A program made the translations under genes and the position numbers. Shown here piece by piece: positions 1 to 5,178 of a stretch of 5,178 nucleotides of DNA. Origin of the DNA: Sedimentisphaerales bacterium (GTDB taxonomy: Bacteria > Planctomycetota > Phycisphaerae > Sedimentisphaerales > SM23-30); contig DAOWAK010000131.1 in NCBI GenBank assembly GCA_030634605.1, positions 1-5,178 on the forward strand. The letters are read 5' to 3'. The stretch's first letter is position 1; each line of letters opens with the position of its first letter. The notes under the pieces were generated by a model. The model worked only from the letters and a program-made list of their open reading frames with translations, was not told where the DNA came from and did not search any database.

Positions 1-885
1 CGCTATGAATTGTTCCTCTGGGCCAATCAAATTCGCATCCAGTGCCTGGGTCCAAAAATCTCCCTCTGTGCTATCGCCTCGGCCCGAACCGCCAGCTGCC
101 CGGAAGACTGCCGCTTTTGCGCCCAGTCCGCCCGCTACGATACCAACATCAAGCCCTTCAAAGCCGAACCTGCCGATTTGCTCGGAGCCGCCGAGTCTGC
201 TGTTCAACTTGGGGTCAATTCCTTCGGCCTGGTAACCAGCGGTAAAACCCCCACTGACAAAGAGATAGATCGCCTGGCGGAAACCATCCGTGAAATTTCC
301 CGCCGCCATAACCTGCAATGCTGCGCCTCGCTGGGGTGCCTGGATGAGCAACAGGCCCAGCGGCTTTATCAGCTGGGAGTCCGCCGCTACAACCACAATC
401 TGGAAACCTCACGCCGGTTTTTCCCAGGTATCGTTTCGACTCATAATTACGATGATCGAATCAAAACCGTCCGTGCCGCCAAAGCAGCCGGCATGAAGGT
501 CTGCTGCGGCGGCATCTTCGGACTGGGTGAAACACTGCGAGACCGTGTGGAACTTGCATTTACGTTACGTGAGTTGGAGGTGGACACCGTTCCGGTGAAT
601 TTCCTCAATCCCATCCCCGGTACTCCACTGGGCGATCGATCCTTGCTCAAGCCGATGGAAGCGCTGCAAATCATTGCCATGCTTAGGTTTGTGCTGCCGG
701 ACAAGCAGATCAAGGTAGCAGGCGGGCGGGAGGTTACGCTGCGTGATATGCAAAGCTGGATGTTCTTTGCCGGGGCGTCGAGCACGATGGTGGGAAATTA
801 TCTAACCACCCAGGGGCGACGGTCTGAGGATGATTTTCAGATGCTGGCGGACCTGGAGCTGGATCAGCCGGGCGAGGTTAAATGA
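1..885 (+). CDS. bioB: Biotin synthase BioB (radical SAM), 5'-truncated by window edge
   Basis: BioB catalyses the last step of biotin synthesis, inserting sulfur into dethiobiotin by radical SAM chemistry in the cytoplasm. The reading frame is open from base 1 and ends at TGA 883-885, giving 294 visible residues; comparison with E. coli BioB suggests about 20-30 N-terminal residues are missing. Numbering from the first visible codon, the radical SAM motif CPEDCRFC (C33, C37, C40; bases 97-120) lies in the BioB-typical context CPEDCRFCAQS. Other family signatures are YNHNLETS (130-137), VCCGGIFGLGET (167-178), VPVNFL (197-202) and GGREV (241-245). Of the classical [2Fe-2S] ligands, C108, C168 and R243 match E. 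coli C128, C188 and R260, but the position of C97 is a glycine (G76). Extra cysteines occur at 107, 113 and 169. This may be a variant auxiliary-cluster BioB of the kind found in anaerobes. No terminator is seen before the downstream tRNA promoter. The family assignment is secure; the cluster type is inference. Confidence 0.96.
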   Translation, partial: RYELFLWANQIRIQCLGPKISLCAIASARTASCPEDCRFCAQSARYDTNIKPFKAEPADLLGAAESAVQLGVNSFGLVTSGKTPTDKEIDRLAETIREISRRHNLQCCASLGCLDEQQAQRLYQLGVRRYNHNLETSRRFFPGIVSTHNYDDRIKTVRAAKAAGMKVCCGGIFGLGETLRDRVELAFTLRELEVDTVPVNFLNPIPGTPLGDRSLLKPMEALQIIAMLRFVLPDKQIKVAGGREVTLRDMQSWMFFAGASSTMVGNYLTTQGRRSEDDFQMLADLELDQPGEVK

Positions 886-940
886 GCTAAAGTCGCCTGG
901 AATAAGGATTTATTGCTCTTAGAAAAACCCGGCTAAGCAC

Positions 941-968
941 TTGACAAACGATTTTCAGCTTATAAAAT
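941..968 (+). promoter_or_regulatory. Sigma70-type promoter for tRNA-Asn
   Basis: A perfect -35 box TTGACA (941-946) is followed after 16 bases by TAAAAT (963-968), a five-of-six match to the -10 consensus inside the A/T-rich run TATAAAATAT. Transcription would start near 975, giving a leader of about 75 bases before the tRNA. The site lies in the spacer after bioB and points at the tRNA gene, the only supported downstream gene on this strand. An alternative -10, TATAAA at 961-966, would leave a spacer of only 14 bases and is less likely. Confidence 0.75.
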
Positions 969-995
969 ATGGTGCTGCGATATTTTTCGTGGAGA

Positions 996-1013
996 TTGGC
1001 CGATTTGGCCGAT
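996..1013 (+). repeat. Perfect 9-bp tandem repeat in the tRNA leader
   Basis: The unit TTGGCCGAT occurs twice back to back (996-1004 and 1005-1013) without mismatch. Each copy contains the palindrome GGCC. It lies between the predicted transcription start (about 975) and the mature tRNA 5' end (1050), so it would be transcribed and removed with the leader. It could be a slippage product, or a site for a regulator or processing factor; the sequence does not decide between these. Confidence 0.7.
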
Positions 1014-1049
1014 GATAGTGAAAATTTGATAGCGAAGAGACTATTGTTT

Positions 1050-1125
1050 TCCCCGATAGCTCAATTGGTAGAGCGAGCGGCTGTTAACCGCTAGGTCGTA
1101 GGTTCGAGTCCTACTCGGGGAGCCA
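1050..1125 (+). tRNA. tRNA-Asn (anticodon GTT)
   Basis: This is a complete 76-base cloverleaf that decodes AAC/AAU. The acceptor stem TCCCCGA (1050-1056) pairs fully with TCGGGGA (1115-1121). The D arm is GCTC/GAGC (1059-1062 with 1071-1074). The anticodon stem AGCGG/CCGCT (1076-1080 with 1088-1092) closes the loop CTGTTAA, with anticodon GTT at 1083-1085. The variable loop is five bases (1093-1097). The T arm GTAGG/CCTAC (1098-1102 with 1110-1114) holds the loop TTCGAGT. The discriminator base is G (1122), as in E. coli tRNA-Asn, and the 3' CCA (1123-1125) is encoded. All stems pair without mismatch, so the gene appears functional. It has its own promoter upstream and a terminator downstream. 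Confidence 0.98.
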
Positions 1126-1133
1126 AAATCAAT

Positions 1134-1154
1134 CAGGTGCGTAAAAACGCCCTG
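1134..1154 (+). other. Small hairpin immediately 3' of tRNA-Asn
   Basis: CAGG (1134-1137) and GCG (1139-1141) pair with CGC (1148-1150) and CCTG (1151-1154), with a bulged T at 1138 and the loop TAAAAA. It starts nine bases after the tRNA CCA and has no T run, so it is not itself a terminator. It may be a 3'-trailer structure involved in tRNA maturation. Its right arm shares AAACGCCC with the left arm of the terminator further downstream, so the two structures could compete. Confidence 0.45.
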
Positions 1155-1167
1155 TTCAAGTTAACGG

Positions 1168-1200
1168 AAACGCCCAGTCATGCAAATGGCTGGGCGTTTT
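1168..1200 (+). terminator. Rho-independent terminator of the bioB/tRNA-Asn strand
   Basis: AAACGCCCAGTCAT (1168-1181) pairs with ATGGCTGGGCGTTT (1186-1199) as a 14-bp stem with a single G-U pair (1178 with 1189), closed by a GCAA tetraloop of the stable GNRA class. The right arm ends in four T residues (1197-1200). The opposing A run gives partial symmetry, but the minus strand has only three T residues, so termination for the opposite strand would be weaker. It lies 42 bases after the tRNA and is the first convincing terminator downstream of bioB. Confidence 0.85.
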
Positions 1201-1392
1201 CATATCCCACTGTTATCAAACACTTACGGCGATTCCCCCACCCTTTCGCTGGCTCTCTGCCGTTCTATTCTGACGGTGTAATTTCCACGCTCTGCCACAG
1301 AATCCCCATCTGCGGAACAGAAACTCTCTGTTTGGTTAATTCAGACATAGAAAAATGTAGAATAGCCGTATGCATAAAGATTTAGGGAGGGA

Positions 1393-1409
1393 TATACCCA
1401 TTGGGTATA
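1393..1409. repeat. 17-bp palindrome at the operon's 3' end
   Basis: TATACCCA (1393-1400) and TGGGTATA (1402-1409) form perfect 8-bp inverted arms around a single central T. It lies 19-35 bases downstream of the stop codon of the minus-strand methyltransferase, where a 3'-end element of that operon would be expected. As RNA it could fold only with a shortened stem, and no T run follows on either strand, so it is a poor intrinsic terminator. The tight symmetry also suits a dimeric DNA-binding protein, but no promoter or gene it would control is evident. Confidence 0.5.
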
Positions 1410-1427
1410 AATCAGCCCGGAATCCTT

Positions 1428-2102
1428 TCAGACAAACTGCGGCGGGCGAGCTGCCCAACTCGAATAAATGTTTAAGTCTTCTCTGCTCTCATCCTTGAAA
1501 AGATAAACCATCAACTCATAAGGCCTGCAGTCATTTCGCAACACCACCCGACCCGTCAGCTGATAACAAAAAGCAAGCAATTCCATCGGATCCACATAAA
1601 GATGATGTTCCCGCCGAAAAGTAATACCCCTGGCTGAGAAAATATCAAAAGCCAGCCCGACATTTGTCAATTCAAACATTTTTTCCGCCATCCGCTCCAG
1701 ATATTCCTGCGGATCACCGTGTTTCGGCCGGTGTTGAATGGTAGCCCCGCAAAAAACAAAATCGCTTTTGCAGCCGAACTCTTCGCTCAATATATCCCCA
1801 CACACAAAACCCTCACCGGGCAACCGCTCCTGCGCCGCCTGAACCATATCCGGATTGATGTCCACGCCCAGGTATTTACCTTCCCAGCCATGCTCTCTGA
1901 GGTATTCACAAAAATGCCCCAAGCCGCACCCGATATCTAACACCGAACTTTCCCGCCCCATCGGTCCGATCTCTGCCATTAACGCATACCTGGTGGCCTG
2001 TTGCTTTTCATTGCTGTAAGCAATCGCCTCTTTTGTCGGGCCATGCGCCTCCAGCAGTTCCGAATAAAACTCGGTCATCGCTGTTCTGCTTTGTCCGTCC
2101 AT
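1428..2102 (-). CDS. Class I SAM-dependent methyltransferase, 224 aa
   Basis: This is a cytosolic methyltransferase with a Rossmann-like fold; its acceptor substrate is unknown. Motif I is VLDIGCGLGHF (residues 54-64), the glycine-rich SAM loop. GVDINPDMV (79-87) supplies D81, the acidic residue expected to bind the SAM ribose, and CGDIL (101-105) fits the adenine-contacting motif II. An N-terminal helical segment of about 50 residues precedes the fold and there is no signal peptide or membrane segment. The length is typical of a single-domain enzyme. The start is ATG 2102, with AGGA (2113-2116) ten bases upstream; the second ATG at 2078 lacks a ribosome binding site. The stop is TGA 1428-1430. 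It is the last gene of a three-gene operon, 33 bases after the larger methyltransferase, with which I see no obvious similarity outside the SAM-binding motifs. The position suggests a shared substrate with the upstream radical SAM enzyme, but that is inference. Confidence 0.9.
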   Translation of the reverse strand: MDGQSRTAMTEFYSELLEAHGPTKEAIAYSNEKQQATRYALMAEIGPMGRESSVLDIGCGLGHFCEYLREHGWEGKYLGVDINPDMVQAAQERLPGEGFVCGDILSEEFGCKSDFVFCGATIQHRPKHGDPQEYLERMAEKMFELTNVGLAFDIFSARGITFRREHHLYVDPMELLAFCYQLTGRVVLRNDCRPYELMVYLFKDESREDLNIYSSWAARPPQFV

Positions 2103-2112
2103 AACAATTAAT

Positions 2113-2116
2113 TCCT
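2113..2116 (-). promoter_or_regulatory. Ribosome binding site of the 224-aa methyltransferase
   Basis: AGGA on the minus strand lies ten bases before ATG 2102, in the 33-base gap after the upstream gene. The spacing is slightly long, but this is the only Shine-Dalgarno-like sequence near either candidate start, and it favours 2102 over the in-frame ATG at 2078. Confidence 0.55.
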
Positions 2117-2135
2117 GTTTGTTAAAGTTTCCGTT

Positions 2136-3326
2136 TTATGCTTTTACAAAACTAATATAATGACCATGCGTTCCCCAGAGATTTCGCAAAAATTTCGTCT
2201 GCTGGTAACCGGCACGAACCTTTTCCAGATCGTCTGCCTGAATCGCCTCAAACATCGCTTTCATCTCGCGGCTCACCGCAACTATCCTGGCGTCCCGACA
2301 ACCACCCAGATACTCACCCAGCGGTTCGGGCCAGTGCAATTCATCCACCAAAACATCATCCGAAAACACAAAGCCTGAAATCTTTTTTATCAACTCATCA
2401 ACCGATTCCACAACCTCCGCCGGTGCCGGTCCAATGGCTCCCGCCTCGATCACCAGTCCGGTCAGGAAATAAGCGAAACAATTGTTCCATTCTTTCAGAA
2501 TCCGCTCATGGCGACAGTTGCGCTCAGCAACATTTTTATACCAGGTAAAATTATCCACCGAAACCCACCGCGGCGACGAACTGTAAAACTCGCAGTCCGC
2601 CTGCTCCAGCAACGTCAGCACCTCATGATAACACCACAATCCCTTCCAAGAAACAAACGGACTAACCAGCACGTCCTCCCACCAGGCGGCGAACGGCCGC
2701 GACGCGTTAAGTCTGCCAAAATCCTCACTAAACAAACTCCGCGCCAGCTCCAGCGATTGCTCACCATGCGGATCTTCAACCGCAGCCAGTTGCCGTACCC
2801 GCCGAAAAATCATCTGACGTAGCAGCTCCATCAAAGAACCATACCGATCATCAAAGGAAATCACCCCCAACCCGCCCGGCTTAACCAGCGAGCAAAGTTT
2901 CAACGCCGCCTGGTCCCTCTCCGCCAGTGCACTTAAAAAACCTTCCGCCAGCACAACATCATACTGCCGTGCCGCCTCAAAACCCGCAATGTCGGTGTTT
3001 ACCAGCGCCTCGATCCTGCTGTCCAGACCAAAACGCTCATACAAATTCCGCAACCGCGGCAAAACCTGGCCGTTCGGCTCCACCAGCGTCAACCGCGCCC
3101 CCAAAGCTGCCAGATACAAAGCGTTCTCACCTGAGTTGCAGCCGAACTCTATCACCGCCCGATCGCGAAAACACGCCGTGGGCAACATCAGATGCTTTTC
3201 ATACAAATTCCGCCGCTTGATAACATGATCCTTCCAACCGACCTGATCCTCAACATCGATCGGCACCGGATTTAACTCATGCTCCTGATAATATTCCAGC
3301 AAAGTCGTTTCTTTTTTTGTCGTCAC
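2136..3326 (-). CDS. SAM-dependent methyltransferase with long uncharacterised C-terminal region, 396 aa
   Basis: The N-terminal half is a class I SAM methyltransferase. Motif I is VIEFGCNSGENALYLA (residues 58-73), followed by LTLVEPNGQ (79-87) with E83 as the likely ribose-binding acid. YDVVLAEGFL (122-131) fits the strand-4 motif, and LVKPGGLGVISFDD (147-160) is the post-motif III strand. The remaining 230 or so residues are rich in Trp, Tyr and Phe (for example WWEDVL at 215-220 and FTWYKN at 260-265), end in WGTHGHYISFVK, and match no domain I recognise; they may cap the active site or bind the acceptor. There is no signal peptide or transmembrane segment. The start is GTG 3326, supported by GGAG six bases upstream; the stop is TAA 2136-2138. 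It is the middle gene of the operon, 53 bases after the radical SAM gene and 33 bases before the smaller methyltransferase. The acceptor and the O-, N- or C-specificity are unknown. Confidence 0.88.
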   Translation of the reverse strand: MTTKKETTLLEYYQEHELNPVPIDVEDQVGWKDHVIKRRNLYEKHLMLPTACFRDRAVIEFGCNSGENALYLAALGARLTLVEPNGQVLPRLRNLYERFGLDSRIEALVNTDIAGFEAARQYDVVLAEGFLSALAERDQAALKLCSLVKPGGLGVISFDDRYGSLMELLRQMIFRRVRQLAAVEDPHGEQSLELARSLFSEDFGRLNASRPFAAWWEDVLVSPFVSWKGLWCYHEVLTLLEQADCEFYSSSPRWVSVDNFTWYKNVAERNCRHERILKEWNNCFAYFLTGLVIEAGAIGPAPAEVVESVDELIKKISGFVFSDDVLVDELHWPEPLGEYLGGCRDARIVAVSREMKAMFEAIQADDLEKVRAGYQQTKFLRNLWGTHGHYISFVKA

Positions 3327-3332
3327 CTTTCA

Positions 3333-3336
3333 CTCC
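3333..3336 (-). promoter_or_regulatory. Ribosome binding site fixing a GTG start
   Basis: GGAG on the minus strand is six bases upstream of the GTG at 3326. No ATG in this frame has comparable spacing, so the site decides the start of the 396-residue methyltransferase. It sits in the 53-base gap after the radical SAM gene, consistent with one polycistronic message. Confidence 0.75.
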
Positions 3337-3379
3337 ACAGCATAACTTCGTAATACCCAATCATTTTCGCGCAACTGCC

Positions 3380-5178
3380 TTACAGAAATTCGCCGACATT
3401 TTCCCGCAAACGATCTATCGCCCCGAAAACCTCATCCCGATCTTTCGGAAAATTATTCAACACTTCATGCAAATCAAATTCGCTGAACCGCTTCTGCCAG
3501 TAATCAGTCTGCACCGATTGTCGCGCCCGCTCCAAACAGCGTTGCGCTTGCCCCCGGTCGCCTTCTATCTGATAAGCCATCCCCAGAAACAGGTTCATAT
3601 ACGGATTGTCCGGATAAGCCACCTGGGCCATCTCCACCCAGCCGATAAACTTCATCGCCCGCCCACCCGGCTGCAAATTTTTATTCCAGATAAAATTCCC
3701 CAGCAGGTTAAACGTAAACCAAACTTCCTTAACCTGATCCTCGCCCGGAACAATCTCCGGATCGATAGCAAAAATCTCCAGCCCCTTTTTCACGCCGCCG
3801 CTGACGCCCAGCTCTCCCCGCGACGATTGCCGGGTCGGGATAAAATTCTTAACATTCTCGCCGCTCTCGATCTGCGTCGCAAAGTAATCCTCAAAATCGC
3901 TAAACGCCGTCGCCCCCCGAATTGCCTGACACATCGTGAACGCCCCCCAGTCCAGATTCAGTTCCCGGAAAAACCGAAACGAATCCAGCATCTGCCCGAA
4001 ACGTTCCTCCGGAAAGCCCACCATAAAATTGCCGCCCACAAAAATTTCCGGATAACGATTGATAATCCCGCACGCCTGGCGAAACACCTCCAGCGTCGCC
4101 GGCTTTTTGGTTTGCCGGAGCATCTCGGCATTACCGGTCTCGATCCCGATCTTAAATCCGATGCAGCCCGAATCCCGCATCAGCTCCATCAACTCATCAT
4201 CGATCGACTTGGCTAACAACCCGTTATTCGCCGACCAGCTGATCGGCCACTGCCTTTCGATAATCTCCCGCAGCAACTGCTTAAATTCCGGCTTATGAAA
4301 AAGCAGATCGTCGTCCAGCCATTCAAAATGCCGCACGCCACGCCGCTCAACCAAAAACTCCATTTCCGCCAGCACCGTCTCAACGTCCCGGCAGCGCACC
4401 CGCGGCCCCATAAAATCCCGCACCGAACAAAACGTGCAATTACCCCGACAACCACGATTCATCTGAATCGCCGCGAAGGGTTTGTCATCCAGACCCGCCA
4501 TCCGCGAAAACGGATTCAACGAACCGTAACGACAATATTCCTCGATTCGAACCTGGTCGTAACTGCATATCAAGTCCCCCGCCGGGACCACCCGATCGTC
4601 CCCCGCCAAAATCCGCGGCTCACTGTCCGACGCCTTAAAACCAATCCCACCCGTGGACGTTAAATCAGCATCTTTCTCCAGCAGATTGTCCAGCAGATAA
4701 TTCAGCTTGTTCTCGCCCTCGCCCCGCACCACAAAATGACACAGCTCCCGCCCCAGCAGATTCTCCCATTCATACGTCGCTATCACCCCGCCGGCCATCA
4801 CCACCGAACGTCCCTTCTCCCGCAACAACTCCAGCACCCGAATCAAACTACCGATCCCGGAATCATACATACACGAAACCCCCACCACAAACGGATCAAA
4901 CTCCGCCAACTGCTTTTCTAGAATCTCCGTCCACCGCGCGCAATCAAAATCCTCTTCCTGCCAGGCCTTTTTCAGCACCTCCAGATTCAAATCCAGAATC
5001 CGCACCTCCAGCCCCCGCCCCCGAGTTGCCTGATAAAGATATTGCAGCCCCGTCGGCGGAAAAGCGTAATAACCTTTCTTCCGCGCAATAGCCGGACTGA
5101 ACGACTCCAGCAAAAATTGCGGAATCTGCACCAGCAACACCTTGTTGTTCGGCGCAAACTCACTCCGCAGCCGCCGAC
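3380..5178 (-). CDS. Putative cobalamin-binding radical SAM protein with TPR-like C-terminus, 5' end outside window
   Basis: This appears to be a B12-binding/radical SAM enzyme of the BchE-like architecture, which as a family performs methylations and other radical rearrangements; its substrate is unknown. Numbering from GTG 5140, residues 1-130 resemble a cobalamin-binding Rossmann domain (VVGVSCMYD at 85-93, MAGGVIATYE at 115-124). The radical SAM core covers about 222-430, with CRGNCTFC (C231, C235, C238; bases 4427-4450), WLDDDLL (274-280), GIETGNAEML (332-341) and GNFMVGFPEE (370-379). Residues 495-545 look like tetratricopeptide-type helices (NPYMNLFLGMAYQIEGD, then RGQAQRCLERA). The classic DxHxxG cobalamin-ligand motif is absent; D50-L-N52 lies near its place, suggesting His-off binding if cobalamin is bound. 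The frame stays open through 5178 with no ATG, and GTG 5140 lacks a ribosome binding site, so the true start is probably outside the window. The stop is TAA 3380-3382. It is the first visible gene of the operon with two methyltransferases. Confidence 0.9.
   Translation of the reverse strand, partial: RRLRSEFAPNNKVLLVQIPQFLLESFSPAIARKKGYYAFPPTGLQYLYQATRGRGLEVRILDLNLEVLKKAWQEEDFDCARWTEILEKQLAEFDPFVVGVSCMYDSGIGSLIRVLELLREKGRSVVMAGGVIATYEWENLLGRELCHFVVRGEGENKLNYLLDNLLEKDADLTSTGGIGFKASDSEPRILAGDDRVVPAGDLICSYDQVRIEEYCRYGSLNPFSRMAGLDDKPFAAIQMNRGCRGNCTFCSVRDFMGPRVRCRDVETVLAEMEFLVERRGVRHFEWLDDDLLFHKPEFKQLLREIIERQWPISWSANNGLLAKSIDDELMELMRDSGCIGFKIGIETGNAEMLRQTKKPATLEVFRQACGIINRYPEIFVGGNFMVGFPEERFGQMLDSFRFFRELNLDWGAFTMCQAIRGATAFSDFEDYFATQIESGENVKNFIPTRQSSRGELGVSGGVKKGLEIFAIDPEIVPGEDQVKEVWFTFNLLGNFIWNKNLQPGGRAMKFIGWVEMAQVAYPDNPYMNLFLGMAYQIEGDRGQAQRCLERARQSVQTDYWQKRFSEFDLHEVLNNFPKDRDEVFGAIDRLRENVGEFL

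Larger units (their letters stand above)
1126..1427. other. Gene-free convergent intergenic region (302 bases)
   Basis: No supported coding gene lies here. The region holds, in order, a small hairpin just after the tRNA (1134-1154), the intrinsic terminator (1168-1200), a weak 6-bp inverted repeat AACAGA/TCTGTT (1316-1321 with 1327-1332), and a 17-bp palindrome (1393-1409) next to the stop codon of the minus-strand methyltransferase. The frame open from 1137 to 1385 on the plus strand would start inside the tRNA 3' hairpin, run through the terminator, lacks a ribosome binding site and has no recognisable protein character. The region is best read as the junction where plus-strand and minus-strand transcription meet. 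Confidence 0.7.

Noticed and set aside
447..785. Minus-strand open frame of 112 codons inside bioB
   Set aside because: It is antisense to strongly conserved BioB motifs and has no ribosome binding site or family resemblance.
1316..1332. 6-bp inverted repeat AACAGA/TCTGTT as a terminator for the minus-strand operon
   Set aside because: The stem is short and A/T-rich, no T run follows on the minus strand, and it lies about 100 bases beyond the stop codon.
1332..1363. Possible plus-strand promoter TTGGTT with TAGAAT
   Set aside because: The spacer would be 20 bases, the -35 match is poor, and only a non-coding stretch and the 3' end of an opposing gene lie downstream.
1137..1385. Plus-strand open frame of 82 codons after the tRNA
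   Set aside because: It starts with GTG inside the post-tRNA hairpin, runs through the intrinsic terminator, lacks a ribosome binding site and shows no protein-family character.
1384..1475. Possible tiny plus-strand peptide starting at TTG 1401 after the purine-rich run AGGGAGGG
   Set aside because: It would have only 24 codons, uses a weak start codon inside the palindrome, and overlaps the end of the opposing methyltransferase gene; nothing supports its translation.
3317..4216. Plus-strand open frame of 299 codons opposite the radical SAM gene
   Set aside because: It is antisense to a clear radical SAM coding sequence, has a Pro/His/Arg/Leu-rich composition typical of a shadow frame, and shows no recognisable motif.

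Overview
This window looks like a piece of chromosome from a mesophilic, probably anaerobic bacterium of moderate to fairly high G+C. The anaerobic guess rests on two things. BioB carries a non-classical set of auxiliary-cluster residues, and there is a putative cobalamin-binding radical SAM enzyme. A Planctomycetes/PVC-type origin fits my impression of the proteins, but that is a low-confidence inference with no search behind it. No mobile element, CRISPR array or rRNA is visible.

Layout: positions 1-885 (+) hold the 3' part of a biotin synthase gene (bioB), cut by the left edge. Next comes a 164-base spacer with a good sigma70-type promoter (941-968) and a perfect 9-bp tandem repeat, leading to a complete tRNA-Asn(GTT) gene with encoded CCA (1050-1125). 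The tRNA is followed by a small hairpin and a convincing intrinsic terminator (1168-1200). Positions 1126-1427 have no supported gene and form the convergent boundary between the plus-strand genes and a minus-strand operon.

The rest of the window (1428-5178, minus strand) is a compact three-gene operon. In transcription order it encodes a putative cobalamin-binding radical SAM protein (5' end outside the window), a 396-residue SAM-dependent methyltransferase with a long unassigned C-terminal half, and a 224-residue SAM-dependent methyltransferase. The gaps are only 53 and 33 bases, each holding a ribosome binding site, and no promoter or terminator separates the genes. The operon promoter must lie beyond 5178.

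How the genes may work together: bioB and the tRNA are housekeeping genes. The minus-strand operon is the accessory part. A putative B12/radical SAM enzyme with two different methyltransferases suggests multi-step modification (for example methylation or another radical tailoring step) of one substrate, such as a secondary metabolite, lipid or surface glycan. The substrate cannot be read from this sequence.
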